The position numbers and the translations under genes are program-made. From Aquimarina sp. MAR_2010_214 (GTDB taxonomy: Bacteria > Bacteroidota > Bacteroidia > Flavobacteriales > Flavobacteriaceae): DNA of 64,000 nt. The stretch lies in contig NZ_PJMS01000001.1 in assembly GCF_002846555.1 (NCBI RefSeq), forward strand, positions 5,797,501 through 5,861,500, written 5' to 3'. The notes under the pieces were generated by a model, which was not told where the DNA came from, searched no databases, and was given only the letters and a program-made list of their open reading frames with translations. Positions 27,692-37,700 of the stretch are shown here, piece after piece (position 1 is the stretch's first letter; each line of letters begins with the position of its first letter).

Positions 27692-28879
27692 TTATGTTTT
27701 TGCTAGGTCTTTTACTCGTGTTCTAAATGTTGTTCTGTGAAATATGAAATAGTACATCCCGAGTGTGATCAAAAAACCTGCTAATGCCACTCTAAACGGA
27801 ATTTGTAATCCATGATGATCCACCAAAATTCCAACCGAAAAAGAAGCTAGTAGTACTCCCAGATTCTGAAAAAAATGCACTTTACTGTAATCAATGGCAT
27901 AAGAATTTGGAGAGCTGAATTCAAACAGTAACACATCAAAACGCACTACTCCCTGAAAAATCGCCCAGCCATAAATAATTCTTCCCAATATTACAATCGT
28001 CTCAACAGGAAGTCCTTGAAGTATTAGCCCTATCATTCCCAGGAATAATGCCGATAGGATACTCTTATTTTTATATTTCGGAATATGCTTTGTATTAATC
28101 CAAAGGGCAATTAATGCTACAAAACCAGGTATAGCATATATACATCCAGAAATTAATTTACCATCATAATCAGAAAGGCTTTCCCAGTATAGTGAGAAAA
28201 AAGGACGGATTAGGAAATCACTAAAATATAAGACCATTGTTACTAACCCAATCTTAAGGATAAAACCTTGGGGGATAATTTTATCCTTAGCATCAAGAGT
28301 TGATTGAGTTTCAATAATTTTATTCGTATCATATTTTTTGCTACGCAGTAGATACATACTTATTCCCATTTGCATAAAATCTCCAGCAGCCATCACCAGA
28401 AAAATATAACTGGCATCAACAAGGTCTACTGTCAATCCGCCAATTACAGCTCCTAAAATCCCTCCCAGATGTACAACAACAGAGAGTAACCCTATGGTAC
28501 TTGTATGTTCTTTTTTGGTAATAATTTTTAAGATATAGGGATATACCAAAAGATAACTTCCTTTAAATATTACCATAATCAAGGATATAATCCAGAAGTT
28601 AATATAAGAGGTCGTCCAATAACAGTATAATGCTAATATCCCTGCAATACATTGGGTATACACCAAAATATTAAGCTCGGCCATTTTTTTGGATATGTAA
28701 GCCCAAAACGGAAATGCAATCATCACCATAAAACAAATAGCTGCAAAATAATATCCTACATATTTGGGATCTGTAACCCCAAAGCGAGCTTCAAAAAACT
28801 GTGGATAAAAAGGATGTAGTAAATAATCACTTACTACCGCTACCAGAGTCATGAGGATAAGAATTTTTTTTAAAGTCAT
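27692..28879 (-). CDS. MFS transporter, probable siderophore exporter
   Basis: The start is taken at the ATG at 28879 (MTLKKILILMTLVAVVSDYLLHPFYPQFF), where a typical first MFS helix begins; a GTG at 28933 would add 18 polar residues. The 395-residue protein has about 12 helices. It lies between the N-hydroxylase and the fused synthetase in the siderophore operon, a usual place for an exporter of the finished molecule. Import of the ferri-siderophore is less likely, because that normally uses a TonB receptor plus an ABC or similar permease. Confidence 0.8.
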   Translation of the reverse strand: MTLKKILILMTLVAVVSDYLLHPFYPQFFEARFGVTDPKYVGYYFAAICFMVMIAFPFWAYISKKMAELNILVYTQCIAGILALYCYWTTSYINFWIISLIMVIFKGSYLLVYPYILKIITKKEHTSTIGLLSVVVHLGGILGAVIGGLTVDLVDASYIFLVMAAGDFMQMGISMYLLRSKKYDTNKIIETQSTLDAKDKIIPQGFILKIGLVTMVLYFSDFLIRPFFSLYWESLSDYDGKLISGCIYAIPGFVALIALWINTKHIPKYKNKSILSALFLGMIGLILQGLPVETIVILGRIIYGWAIFQGVVRFDVLLFEFSSPNSYAIDYSKVHFFQNLGVLLASFSVGILVDHHGLQIPFRVALAGFLITLGMYYFIFHRTTFRTRVKDLAKT

Positions 28880-28950
28880 TGTAGGGTTACAATTATAAAC
28901 CTCACAGGCTTGTGCCGAACTTAATTTCAACACCCTATAAAGTTTGTGGT

Positions 28951-30285
28951 TTACCTTAAAACAGGTTCTTCCGTATTAATTTCTTCTTCCTGAGTCACTT
29001 CAAATTGCTGAAAAGCAATACGTTTTTCTATCGGGTAATACTCTTTTCCTGTTAATTCTTTAATGATGAAAGAATTGCGGTAACATGCCATTCCTAAATC
29101 TGGAGTTACGAACCCGTGAGTATGCAATTCTACATTTTGCACATAGATATCTTTACCTTGCTTATCGATGCTATAATTGCGATGTACGGCATATCGGTTT
29201 TTATCATCCCATTGAATATGATCTGCAATACCTTCTATAAATTCTGGTTTCTGATAGGTATACCCAGTTGCTAATATCAACGCTTCTGTTTGATGTCGGT
29301 ATCGTTTATCTTGTTCAATTTGGTGTAGTTCAAGATTAAAAGTATCGTGATTTTCATTATGTTCTGCTGCGGTTAATTCAGAATTTGTGCGTAGAGATAC
29401 TTTTACATCATTAGTCAATTGCTTGGTGTAAATCAGATCATAGATATCCCCTATCAGGTTTTGATTGATTCCTTTAAAAAGATGTTTTTGATTCTGAATT
29501 AAATGATCTTTTTTATGCTGTGGCAAATCATAAAAGTAATCTACATACTCTGGAGAAGTCATCTCTAGGGTTAATTTAGAATACTCTAACGGAAAAAATC
29601 TTGGAGATCTGGTAATCCAGTTTAACTGATATCCTTTTGTTTCAATCTCTTGTAAAAGGTCATAAAAAATCTCTGCTGCACTTTGCCCGCTACCCAAAAC
29701 CGTTATCGACTTTTTAGATTGTAATAGTGATTTATGCTTTAGATATGATGAAGAGTGAAACGCTTTTCCTTCTAACTGTTTGCAACATTCGGGAACATAA
29801 GGTTGAGTTCCTGTACCTAAAACCAGTTTTTTTGCTTTATATATTTTCAATTCATCTGTTTGTGTGCATTTTGAGGTAACTACATAGTACTCATCTTTCT
29901 CATTGTATTGTATGTGTGTTACTTCGGTATTAAAAAACAGATTTGGCAATTGTTCTATCACCCATTGGCAATATTGGTTGTACTCATTACGAAGTAATAA
30001 AAAGTTCTCTTTTATATAAAAAGAATACATCCGTCCTTGTTTTTTAATATAGTTCAAAAAGCTAAAAGGACTGGTAGGATCTGCCAGAGTGACCAAATCT
30101 GCCATAAACGGAATCTGTAATGTTGTATCCTGAAGTAACATACCGGGATGCCAATCAAACTTAGGGCTTTTGTCTAAAAAAACTCCTTCTAACCCATCTA
30201 TAGGCTCTGTGAGACATGCCAATCCCAAGTTAAATGGTCCAATACCTACTGCCACAAAATCTATTATTCTAGTATCACTCATCAT
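28951..30285 (-). CDS. FAD/NADPH-dependent lysine/ornithine/diamine N-hydroxylase (IucD/SidA/DesB family)
   Basis: This 444-residue protein has the FAD site GIGPFNLGLACL near the N-terminus, the substrate-region motif WHPGMLLQDTTLQIPFMADLVT, the NADPH site VLGSGQSAAEIFYDLL and the LATGYTYQKPEF segment near the end. All are hallmarks of this class B monooxygenase family. It makes the N-hydroxy amine that the GNAT enzymes acylate to a hydroxamate. Nine bases separate it from the decarboxylase gene, so the substrate is more likely the decarboxylated diamine (cadaverine or a shorter homologue) than the amino acid. Confidence 0.92.
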   Translation of the reverse strand: MMSDTRIIDFVAVGIGPFNLGLACLTEPIDGLEGVFLDKSPKFDWHPGMLLQDTTLQIPFMADLVTLADPTSPFSFLNYIKKQGRMYSFYIKENFLLLRNEYNQYCQWVIEQLPNLFFNTEVTHIQYNEKDEYYVVTSKCTQTDELKIYKAKKLVLGTGTQPYVPECCKQLEGKAFHSSSYLKHKSLLQSKKSITVLGSGQSAAEIFYDLLQEIETKGYQLNWITRSPRFFPLEYSKLTLEMTSPEYVDYFYDLPQHKKDHLIQNQKHLFKGINQNLIGDIYDLIYTKQLTNDVKVSLRTNSELTAAEHNENHDTFNLELHQIEQDKRYRHQTEALILATGYTYQKPEFIEGIADHIQWDDKNRYAVHRNYSIDKQGKDIYVQNVELHTHGFVTPDLGMACYRNSFIIKELTGKEYYPIEKRIAFQQFEVTQEEEINTEEPVLR

Positions 30286-30294
30286 TATATTGTT

Positions 30295-31800
30295 TTAATT
30301 ATTTGTTGTATAGATTAACCCCTGTTCTTTGATCATTTTAACAACCTCTAAAAGATCTTCTTTTGTAGTTCTTGGGTTTAACAAGGTAAATTTTAAATAG
30401 ATTTCACCATCAATTTTTGTACTGGCTACAGAGGCTTTTCCTGAGTTAAACAAGGTGTTTTTAATATAAAGATTTACTGCATCTAAAACCTTATCATCGG
30501 TTACTCCGGGTATTTTAAATCGAAACACAAGAGTACTTAATTCGGGTTTGTGTGCTACTTCAAAATAGATATCGTCTTTAATGATATCATAAGCTTCGTG
30601 GGCTAAGTGATGTACTTTTTCTAGAAATCCCCCTAAAGTTTTGGCTCCTGTTACTTTTAATGTAAACCATAACTTTAAAGCATCAAACCGGCGGGTAGTC
30701 TGAATAGATTTTTCGATTAGATCAGGGTGTTCTTCATCCCTGTTCTCGATAGGATTAAGATAATCTGCATAGTAGGATATATATTTAAAATATTTTGTAT
30801 CTCTAACCAAAAAAGCACTCGAACATACCGGTTGAAATAACGTTTTATGAAAATCGATAGTCATCGAATCAGCAAACTCTACCCCTTTAAGCAAATGCCG
30901 ATGAGTATCGGTTAATACATAGCATCCTCCATATGCCCCATCTACATGAAACCAGATGTTGTATTCTTTTGCTATTTTAGAAATTGTATGTATTGGATCA
31001 AAACTTCCAAAATCTGTTGTTCCTGCAGTAGCGACTATAGCAATTGGTATATTGCCTTGTTGCTTTTCTTTTTCTATAGCTTGTACCAGAGCATCTACTT
31101 TCATCTTCATCTTATCATCTGTATCCACCGGTATTACTGCGTCGTATCCCATACCCAATAAGGCTGCATTTTTTTTGATACTGAAATGTGCTTTATTTGA
31201 ACAAAAAACACGAAACTTACTTACCTCATCAGACCACCCATTCTCTTTTAAGTTAATTCCATAATGCGTAAATGCATAATGATCTCGCGCCATCAAAAGT
31301 GCCTTGAAATTAGATTGTGTACCTCCACTGGTAAAAACACCATCTGATTGTGAAGGAAAATTCATTTCATTACAAATCCAACGAATTATTTCTTGTTCTA
31401 TCAAGGTAGCAGAAGTGCTTTGATCCCAGGTTTCGATAGCGGTATTAACAGATGAAGCAATTAAATCTCCTACCAATGCCGGCAATAAAACAGGGCAATT
31501 AAGATGCGCTACATAACGAGGATGGTGAAAAGAAATGGCATGATCAAGAAACACATCTTTGATTTCTCGTAATGCCTGATCCAAAGATAAATTAGTTCGT
31601 GAATTTACTGAAATCCCTTCTTTTCGGGATTTAAGCATTTCTGCAGATTCTCCACTATAGAAACAATCATTATCCAAAAAGGTCTTAATATATTGAACAG
31701 TTTTTTGTATATATTCTTCATATTCATGTTTAGAATGAGCATCAAAAAGATAATCAACAGCGAGGTCAGGTTTAAGGGTAATTTGAGTTTCCGATAACAT
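30295..31800 (-). CDS. Group II PLP-dependent amino acid decarboxylase (DesA-like)
   Basis: This 501-residue protein has PLP-site features: FTSGGTQSNFKAL, ATAGTTDFGSFDPI, HVDGAYGG and the Lys in SMTIDFHKTLFQPV. It is the first gene of the siderophore operon. In desferrioxamine and bisucaberin pathways the homologue converts lysine to cadaverine, while related enzymes act on ornithine or diaminobutyrate. Specificity cannot be told by eye. Its promoter carries the AraC site, -7 box and iron box, so it is the controlled entry point of the pathway. Confidence 0.88.
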   Translation of the reverse strand: MLSETQITLKPDLAVDYLFDAHSKHEYEEYIQKTVQYIKTFLDNDCFYSGESAEMLKSRKEGISVNSRTNLSLDQALREIKDVFLDHAISFHHPRYVAHLNCPVLLPALVGDLIASSVNTAIETWDQSTSATLIEQEIIRWICNEMNFPSQSDGVFTSGGTQSNFKALLMARDHYAFTHYGINLKENGWSDEVSKFRVFCSNKAHFSIKKNAALLGMGYDAVIPVDTDDKMKMKVDALVQAIEKEKQQGNIPIAIVATAGTTDFGSFDPIHTISKIAKEYNIWFHVDGAYGGCYVLTDTHRHLLKGVEFADSMTIDFHKTLFQPVCSSAFLVRDTKYFKYISYYADYLNPIENRDEEHPDLIEKSIQTTRRFDALKLWFTLKVTGAKTLGGFLEKVHHLAHEAYDIIKDDIYFEVAHKPELSTLVFRFKIPGVTDDKVLDAVNLYIKNTLFNSGKASVASTKIDGEIYLKFTLLNPRTTKEDLLEVVKMIKEQGLIYTTNN

Positions 31801-31807
31801 AGTTATT

Positions 31808-31890
31808 TTTATTTGATCTAAATAAATTTTAGTACAAAACTAAGTATCAATTGAAATAACTAAATGACGAGAATTGGATAAAAAATGACG
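31808..31890 (-). promoter_or_regulatory. Main siderophore operon promoter: AraC site, -7 box, iron box
   Basis: In minus-strand order: the AraC-type site AAATGACG-N6-GGATAAAAAA-T-GACG (31862-31890), the -7 box TAGTTTTG (31835-31842) and the box TTTATTT-GATCT-AAATAAA (31808-31826), which falls around the expected transcription start. The AraC site lies upstream of the core promoter, which suits activation. The iron box lies at the start site, which suits repression. Confidence 0.78.
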
Positions 31891-32049
31891 TGAATATTTA
31901 ACTAGATGTTACTTAGCGTATCCCAAATATTGTTTTTAAAGCTTGCAAGAAAAATTACTAAATGCATAGTCACATTTTGAAGTCTGTAATAACTTAGAGA
32001 CAAATATTTAAAAACTCTAAAGGTTCTCTTTTCTTGAAAATTAAATGGC

Positions 32050-32159
32050 AGATATTCACAAAAATCCAAGTAAAACTCTCACAAAATGCGCATTACTAAC
32101 CTCTATGTAAACGAATTAATAATGATTCCACATTTTATGAGAGTTTACTTAGATATTCA
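32050..32159. repeat. Inverted repeat flanked by a 9-bp direct repeat (possible small mobile-element footprint)
   Basis: Arms at 32068-32088 and 32131-32150 are complementary over 20 bases, with one mismatch and one bulge. AGATATTCA is repeated directly at 32050-32058 and 32151-32159. The right copy abuts its arm, while the left is 9 bases away. It lies in the 412-base gap between the decarboxylase and the phosphatase gene, where I see no ORF. It could also be a terminator for the opposite strand or an attenuator. Confidence 0.4.
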
Positions 32160-32212
32160 AAAATAACAGTTAGAGTTTATGTAATATCCTCTTTTTGTTT
32201 GAATCAATATGA

Positions 32213-33316
32213 TTACTTTTTTGATTTCACTATACTCTCAATCGGTTTCCCTGCATTTTCAACAGAGTATTCATTCCCCATAATTGCTGCGACCGTTGCA
32301 GCAATTTGGTTACTATACAACTGTTCGGTATTTTTCACTTCTCCCAAAGCAGCTATTTCTTTTCCGAAAGCAACAATCCACACTTCTCCAGCATTTTTCA
32401 CTTTTGACCCATGGCTTTTCCAGGTATCCAAAGGATCTGTTCCTCTACCATGATCTGTAGAGATAATGAAAACGGTATTGTCTTTATAATATGAATCCTG
32501 TTGGGTAAACTCCCATAATTCTTTGATCATACCATCTGTGTTATGAGCCGCTTTTAAATAAGCTTCATAGTCTCCGTCATGAGCAAAATCATCTGTTTCA
32601 CCATATGCGATATACATCAAATCAGGATGGTTTTTTTTCATATGCTCTATCGCATAGTGATGCGTAAAAGCATCTAAACGAACCGTACTCCAGGGACTTG
32701 GAATTTGATCTTGCAACTGGTTTAAAAACACCTCTCTGCGACTAAGATTGTTTCCTTTGGCAGCCTCGAAACCTGCATTAACAAGAACTCCAGAACGATC
32801 TTCATTTATGATAAATGGAAATACATCCCAGCTACCAAAAGCAGCTACTTTTCCTTTATAACCTGGTAGATTATTTGTTATTTCCAATACCGTTTTATTT
32901 GAGTTGTTTATCTTTTTATTACTGTTGATATTCTTATCATCAGCCACCCCGGTTAAGATCTCATTGTATCCAGGGTAAGAAAACCACATCATATTCGTTA
33001 AATTGACTTTACTCCCCACATTTCTATTTCCGTGTAATTGCCCCATGGAAGCAATAGTCTTCCAAAAAAATGGCATTAGAGCCTCTCTACGGTCTTTTGT
33101 TTTTGGTCTCCAAAAATCTGCTTTTAGCTTCGTCGTATCATTTACATACGTATTATTTGTTACTAATAGTGAATCAGCACCTGTGTAAAGTTCTTGCCAG
33201 CGTAATCCATCCAAGGTGATCAAGATTACTTTTGGTGAATTTTCTGTTTGTGCGCTGCCTTTAATTGCAAACAAATGCAAAGTAAAAACAACTATAAAAA
33301 TTATATTTTTTTTCAT
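32213..33316 (-). CDS. Exported alkaline phosphatase superfamily enzyme (phosphodiesterase/phosphatase type)
   Basis: This 367-residue protein has an N-terminal signal peptide (MKKNIIFIVVFTLHLFAIKGSAQ). Metal-ligand motifs of the alkaline phosphatase superfamily are VILITLDGLRWQELY, YGETDDFAHDGD and FIISTDHGRG. The nucleophile is probably the Ser in WFSYPGYNEILTG, at the place of Thr or Ser in nucleotide pyrophosphatases/phosphodiesterases. It should remove phosphate or sulfate-like groups in the periplasm. It is the last gene of a SusC-SusD unit, 25 bases after the SusD stop, so it probably processes the imported ligand. Confidence 0.8.
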   Translation of the reverse strand: MKKNIIFIVVFTLHLFAIKGSAQTENSPKVILITLDGLRWQELYTGADSLLVTNNTYVNDTTKLKADFWRPKTKDRREALMPFFWKTIASMGQLHGNRNVGSKVNLTNMMWFSYPGYNEILTGVADDKNINSNKKINNSNKTVLEITNNLPGYKGKVAAFGSWDVFPFIINEDRSGVLVNAGFEAAKGNNLSRREVFLNQLQDQIPSPWSTVRLDAFTHHYAIEHMKKNHPDLMYIAYGETDDFAHDGDYEAYLKAAHNTDGMIKELWEFTQQDSYYKDNTVFIISTDHGRGTDPLDTWKSHGSKVKNAGEVWIVAFGKEIAALGEVKNTEQLYSNQIAATVAAIMGNEYSVENAGKPIESIVKSKK

Positions 33317-33341
33317 CTGTTTATATCTTGTTTTGTGATCA

Positions 33342-34778
33342 CTAGTTCTCCCACCAGCCTTTTATATTAATATCGTTACCCCCCATCTGAGAAGTTGCCT
33401 GCTCATAATTTTCATTATTAAGTGTTTGCTCACTATCAGGATATAAGAAACGTACAGGTATACGGTCACCATTTACATTGTCTGGCCCCGGAATAATTAC
33501 TGAGGGCAATCCAGTTCTTCTGAAATCATACCAGGCTTCAAAACCAACTAAAAATGATGCTAACCATTTTTGGGTGATTATTGTTTCTAATGTATCATCA
33601 TACACTACACCAGTTTGTGCAAGATAGGCAGTGACATCTTGATTGACTTCCCAGTATTCAAAAGATAATCTCACACCATTTTCGTATGAGGTTTTAGCAT
33701 CTGTTGTAATCCAACCTCGTTGTGCTGCCTCTGCAAGGATAAAATGAACTTCGGCTGCTTGTATGATTACTGCTTTTACACTATTTGGAGAATCATAAAA
33801 AAATGATTGATTTATTCTTGATACATTACTAGCACCACCATTAAAGGTTGACGCATTATCCTCACTCAATCCATTAGTTAATCCTACAAAAAGAGTAGGA
33901 TCATCATCAGGATTATCTGTGGGTTGAAACCACTTTGATAGACGTTGATCATTAAATTGTTTCAAAATAGCCTCACTGGTTTCACTAAGTCGATGTTCAT
34001 CAAATCCACCAATTCGTCCTGTACTTATAGGCCATGAATCTATTTGTGTTGTTGCCGGATAGGATACCGCCGCATTATCTGCATTGGCGGCAATAAAAAT
34101 ACCACTATCTACAATCTCTTTCATTTCTGAAGAAACATCCACTTTGTTCGAAATTCTTAAAAGATAACGAAGCCTTAAAGAATTTGCCAGTTTTCTCCAT
34201 TTTTCAAGATCGCCTCCATACAAAATATCGCCCCCAAGAATAGGCTGTCCCACTGCCAGTTGCTGTTCTGCCTTTTTTAAATCTAAGAGAATTGCAGTAT
34301 AAATATCTTGCTGATTATCATACTTAGGAGTGAAATTCTTATTTTGACCATCTATTGCTTCTGAAAAAGGAATATTCCCCCAATTATCTGTTAAAATGGA
34401 AAAAACATAAGATTTGAGAATCAATGCCATCCCTTCATAACTTGTATTTTTGGTTTCTTCTTGCAATGAAGCTTTCAAAATAAGGTCAATTTCAGGAAGA
34501 ATTTCGTAATATTCATTCCACAACCCAGATTCTGAACCCCATTCATAACGATCAAAACCTGTAAAATTGATCTTTGCCGTTAACTGACCTACAATATTTC
34601 CTCTATCCCATCCAGATTGTGCTGCTCTATTAGCCACAGTAGAGATAACTGTAGATAATAACAAGTCAGAGCTTACCTGTTCTGGTTGATTAGGGTTAGC
34701 GTTTGTTTCTTCAAAATCATTAGTACATGATAGTACTGATATTAATATCGTTATTGTTACTATTATATATTTTTTCAT
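33342..34778 (-). CDS. SusD/RagB-like surface lipoprotein
   Basis: This 478-residue protein has a lipoprotein signal peptide with lipobox VLSC and the usual SusD features: tetratricopeptide-like helices, NPNQPEQ near the start and LTDNWGNIPFSEA. It looks like the SusD-like_2 subgroup. SusD proteins cap the SusC channel and bind the ligand at the surface. It starts 10 bases after the SusC stop and is followed by a phosphatase rather than a glycoside hydrolase, so the ligand may be phosphorylated. Confidence 0.9.
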   Translation of the reverse strand: MKKYIIVTITILISVLSCTNDFEETNANPNQPEQVSSDLLLSTVISTVANRAAQSGWDRGNIVGQLTAKINFTGFDRYEWGSESGLWNEYYEILPEIDLILKASLQEETKNTSYEGMALILKSYVFSILTDNWGNIPFSEAIDGQNKNFTPKYDNQQDIYTAILLDLKKAEQQLAVGQPILGGDILYGGDLEKWRKLANSLRLRYLLRISNKVDVSSEMKEIVDSGIFIAANADNAAVSYPATTQIDSWPISTGRIGGFDEHRLSETSEAILKQFNDQRLSKWFQPTDNPDDDPTLFVGLTNGLSEDNASTFNGGASNVSRINQSFFYDSPNSVKAVIIQAAEVHFILAEAAQRGWITTDAKTSYENGVRLSFEYWEVNQDVTAYLAQTGVVYDDTLETIITQKWLASFLVGFEAWYDFRRTGLPSVIIPGPDNVNGDRIPVRFLYPDSEQTLNNENYEQATSQMGGNDINIKGWWEN

Positions 34779-34788
34779 CTTTTTTACT

Positions 34789-37700
34789 TTAGAAAGTTAC
34801 ATTTAGATTAATTCCATAGCTTCTAGAGCTTGGTAATGCCATATCCTCAACTCCCAGCACGATATTTCCGCCATTAAATGAAATCGTCTCAGGGTCAAAA
34901 TGAGGGTTTTCTGTCCATAGCGCTAAATTTCTACCAACCAATGATAACGACATGCTTTTGATAATTGTTTTTTTGAGGATTTTTTGAGGAAAATTATATC
35001 CCAAGCGCACTTCTCGTAGTTTTAGAAAAGAGGCATCGAATATCCCTATTTCTTCGTTTCCACGATTATAACGCCACCAGTAATAATCTCGTCCAGAAAG
35101 TACTATATCATTTGGCCTATAGCTTCCATCTGCATTTTGGATAACGCCTTCTGAGATGATTCCTGTTTCTCTTCCAACAGCTGTAAAATCCATCATTCCC
35201 GAAGTACCACCGATCAGGGTTGTTCTAGACATGATTTCTCCTCCTTGTCTCCAATCAAATAAGAAACCAAAATTGAATCCTTTATAAGTAAATGTATTCT
35301 GCCAACCTACGGTAAAATCCGGATTATAATTTCCTAATTTTTTTAAGTTAGGATCTCGTTTAGAAAAACCATCTTCATTATGCACCACCTGACCAAAAAA
35401 CTGACTATTAGGATCATCTACTGTTACTAGGCCTGTACCATAAATATCTCCCATTCTACCTCCAACCTGAGCTAATACATTAACATAATTAGAAGATATT
35501 GTATACGTACCTAATCCTTCTACTAGTGATTTTATCTCACCTCGTGCGCTAGTAAAGTTCACATTAGTTTCCCATGTAAATCCACTTTTACTTTTTATAG
35601 GTTTTGCATTTAATACGACTTCAAATCCTCTATTTTCTATTTCTCCTGCATTAATAATCCTAGATTTAAATCCAGAAGTGTTGGATACCGGTAAGGTTAG
35701 AATTTGGTTTTTTACGGTAGATTTATAATAGGTTACATCAAACCCTAAACGATTATTAAAAAATCGAATATCTGCTCCAACTTCGGTTGATGAAGCTTCT
35801 TCTGGTTTCAAGTTTTCGTTGCGCAATATATCCGATGCATTTACACGTTGAAAATTACCAAAAGGTTCATTAAACGAGAATGTGTTTCTAAGTGCATAAG
35901 GGTCTGTATCGTTACCAACAACAGCCCAACCTCCACGAAGTTTTACAAATGAAAACATTTCTGGTAATTCTACCATATCAGATACTACAGCACTAAGACC
36001 AACAGATGGATAAAAGTATGAGTTATCATCTTTTGGTAAAGTACTTGACCAATCATTTCTTCCGGTAATATCTAGAAAGAGAAAGTTTTTATATGAAAAA
36101 TTGGCAAATGCGTATAATGAATTGATTTTACGTTTATCATTAAATTGTGTTTTTGATAATGGTTCTGCCGAATTTTCAAAATTATAAATTCCGGGAACTG
36201 ATAATGAGTTTGCACTAATCCTCTTATATCGATTTTCTTCTTCTCTAGTATTACCTCCTAAAGATAATCCCATTGTAAAATCTTCATTTAGTGTTTTATT
36301 ATATTGCAGGAGAAAATCGGTGTTTTGTTCTTTGAAGTAAATATCATCTTCTCGATATTGCCCCTTTGCAAATCGCTGTGTACTATACGCTCGTCTACTG
36401 GCTCGTAGCTCACTAAAATAATCAACACCTGTACGTAACATAAGGGATAGACTAGGTGTAATATTTATATCTACTCTGGCATTACCAAAAATTCGATTTT
36501 TATCAAATCCATTAGTATTTTCATTCAATGTGAAAAATGGATTATCGTGCCAATTGTAATTATAATTAAACTGCTGTCTTCCTTCGAGGCCGGGTTGCCA
36601 ATAATTTCGAAGTGAATTCATATCAATCTGACGTCCAAACCAAACCCATAAATACATGATATTCTCGGTACCATAAGAATTGTTTGGTCTATTATTACTC
36701 TTACTATTAACGTAGTTAACTGATGAAGAAACTTTTAACCATTTTGCTAGATTATAAGAGCCATTAAGCGCATACGTTCTTCTATCATAATCTGTATTTG
36801 GTAGAATACCTTCACTTTCCAAATTAGTTAAAGAAAGTCTTAAATTCCCGAATTCATTGCCGCCCGTTAAAGCTAGGTTTGTTGTTATTGTTGATCCTGT
36901 TCTAAAAAAATCTTCAATATTATCAGGATTAGATTTCCATGGTGTTAGGATGATTTCATCTGCAAAAGTACCATCAGAGTTTCTTGGTCTTACTGCAAAA
37001 TCTCCTGCTCTAAAACCACTTGTTGTTGGGCTATCATGCTGAGCAATCAATTGGCCATTTAAGCGTGGCCCCCAACTCTCATCAATATTATCATTTACAC
37101 CTCCTCCAAATCCATCAAGAAAAGCAAATTCTCCTCCTGCACCCTGACCATATTGATTTTGATATTTTGGTATTCTTAATGCATTTTCAAAGGTTACATT
37201 TTGAGTAAAACTAATGCCTAGTCCTTTTGTTCTTTCTGCAGACTTTGTAGTGATTAACACCACTCCGTTTAATCCACGAGATCCATAAAGAGCAGTCGCA
37301 TTAGGCCCTTTAAGGATAGAAATAGATTTAACATCATCTGGATTAATATCCTGTGCACCATTACCATAATCTGTTTCAAGATTTCCTTCGGATCGATTAC
37401 TAACAGTACGGTTACTTATCGGGATACCATCTACTACAAACAAAGGAGAGTTATTACCCGGAATAAGAGAACCTTCTCCTCGTATTGTAATTAATGAAGT
37501 TGATCCTACACCAGATCCTCCTCCTGTTATTTGAACTCCTGCTGCACGACCAGCTAACGAATTAGTAACATTAGTTTCTCTTGCTGTTGTAAGTTGATCT
37601 CCCTGTACTTCTTGTACAGCATAACCTAATCGTTTTTTTTCTTTCTCTATACCCAAAGCTGTGACTACAACTTCATCCAAAGATTCTGCAGAAGCAATGA

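Noticed and set aside
30946..31264. Two plus-strand ORFs of 71 and 102 codons
   Set aside because: They are antisense to the conserved PLP region of the decarboxylase and have no coding texture of their own.
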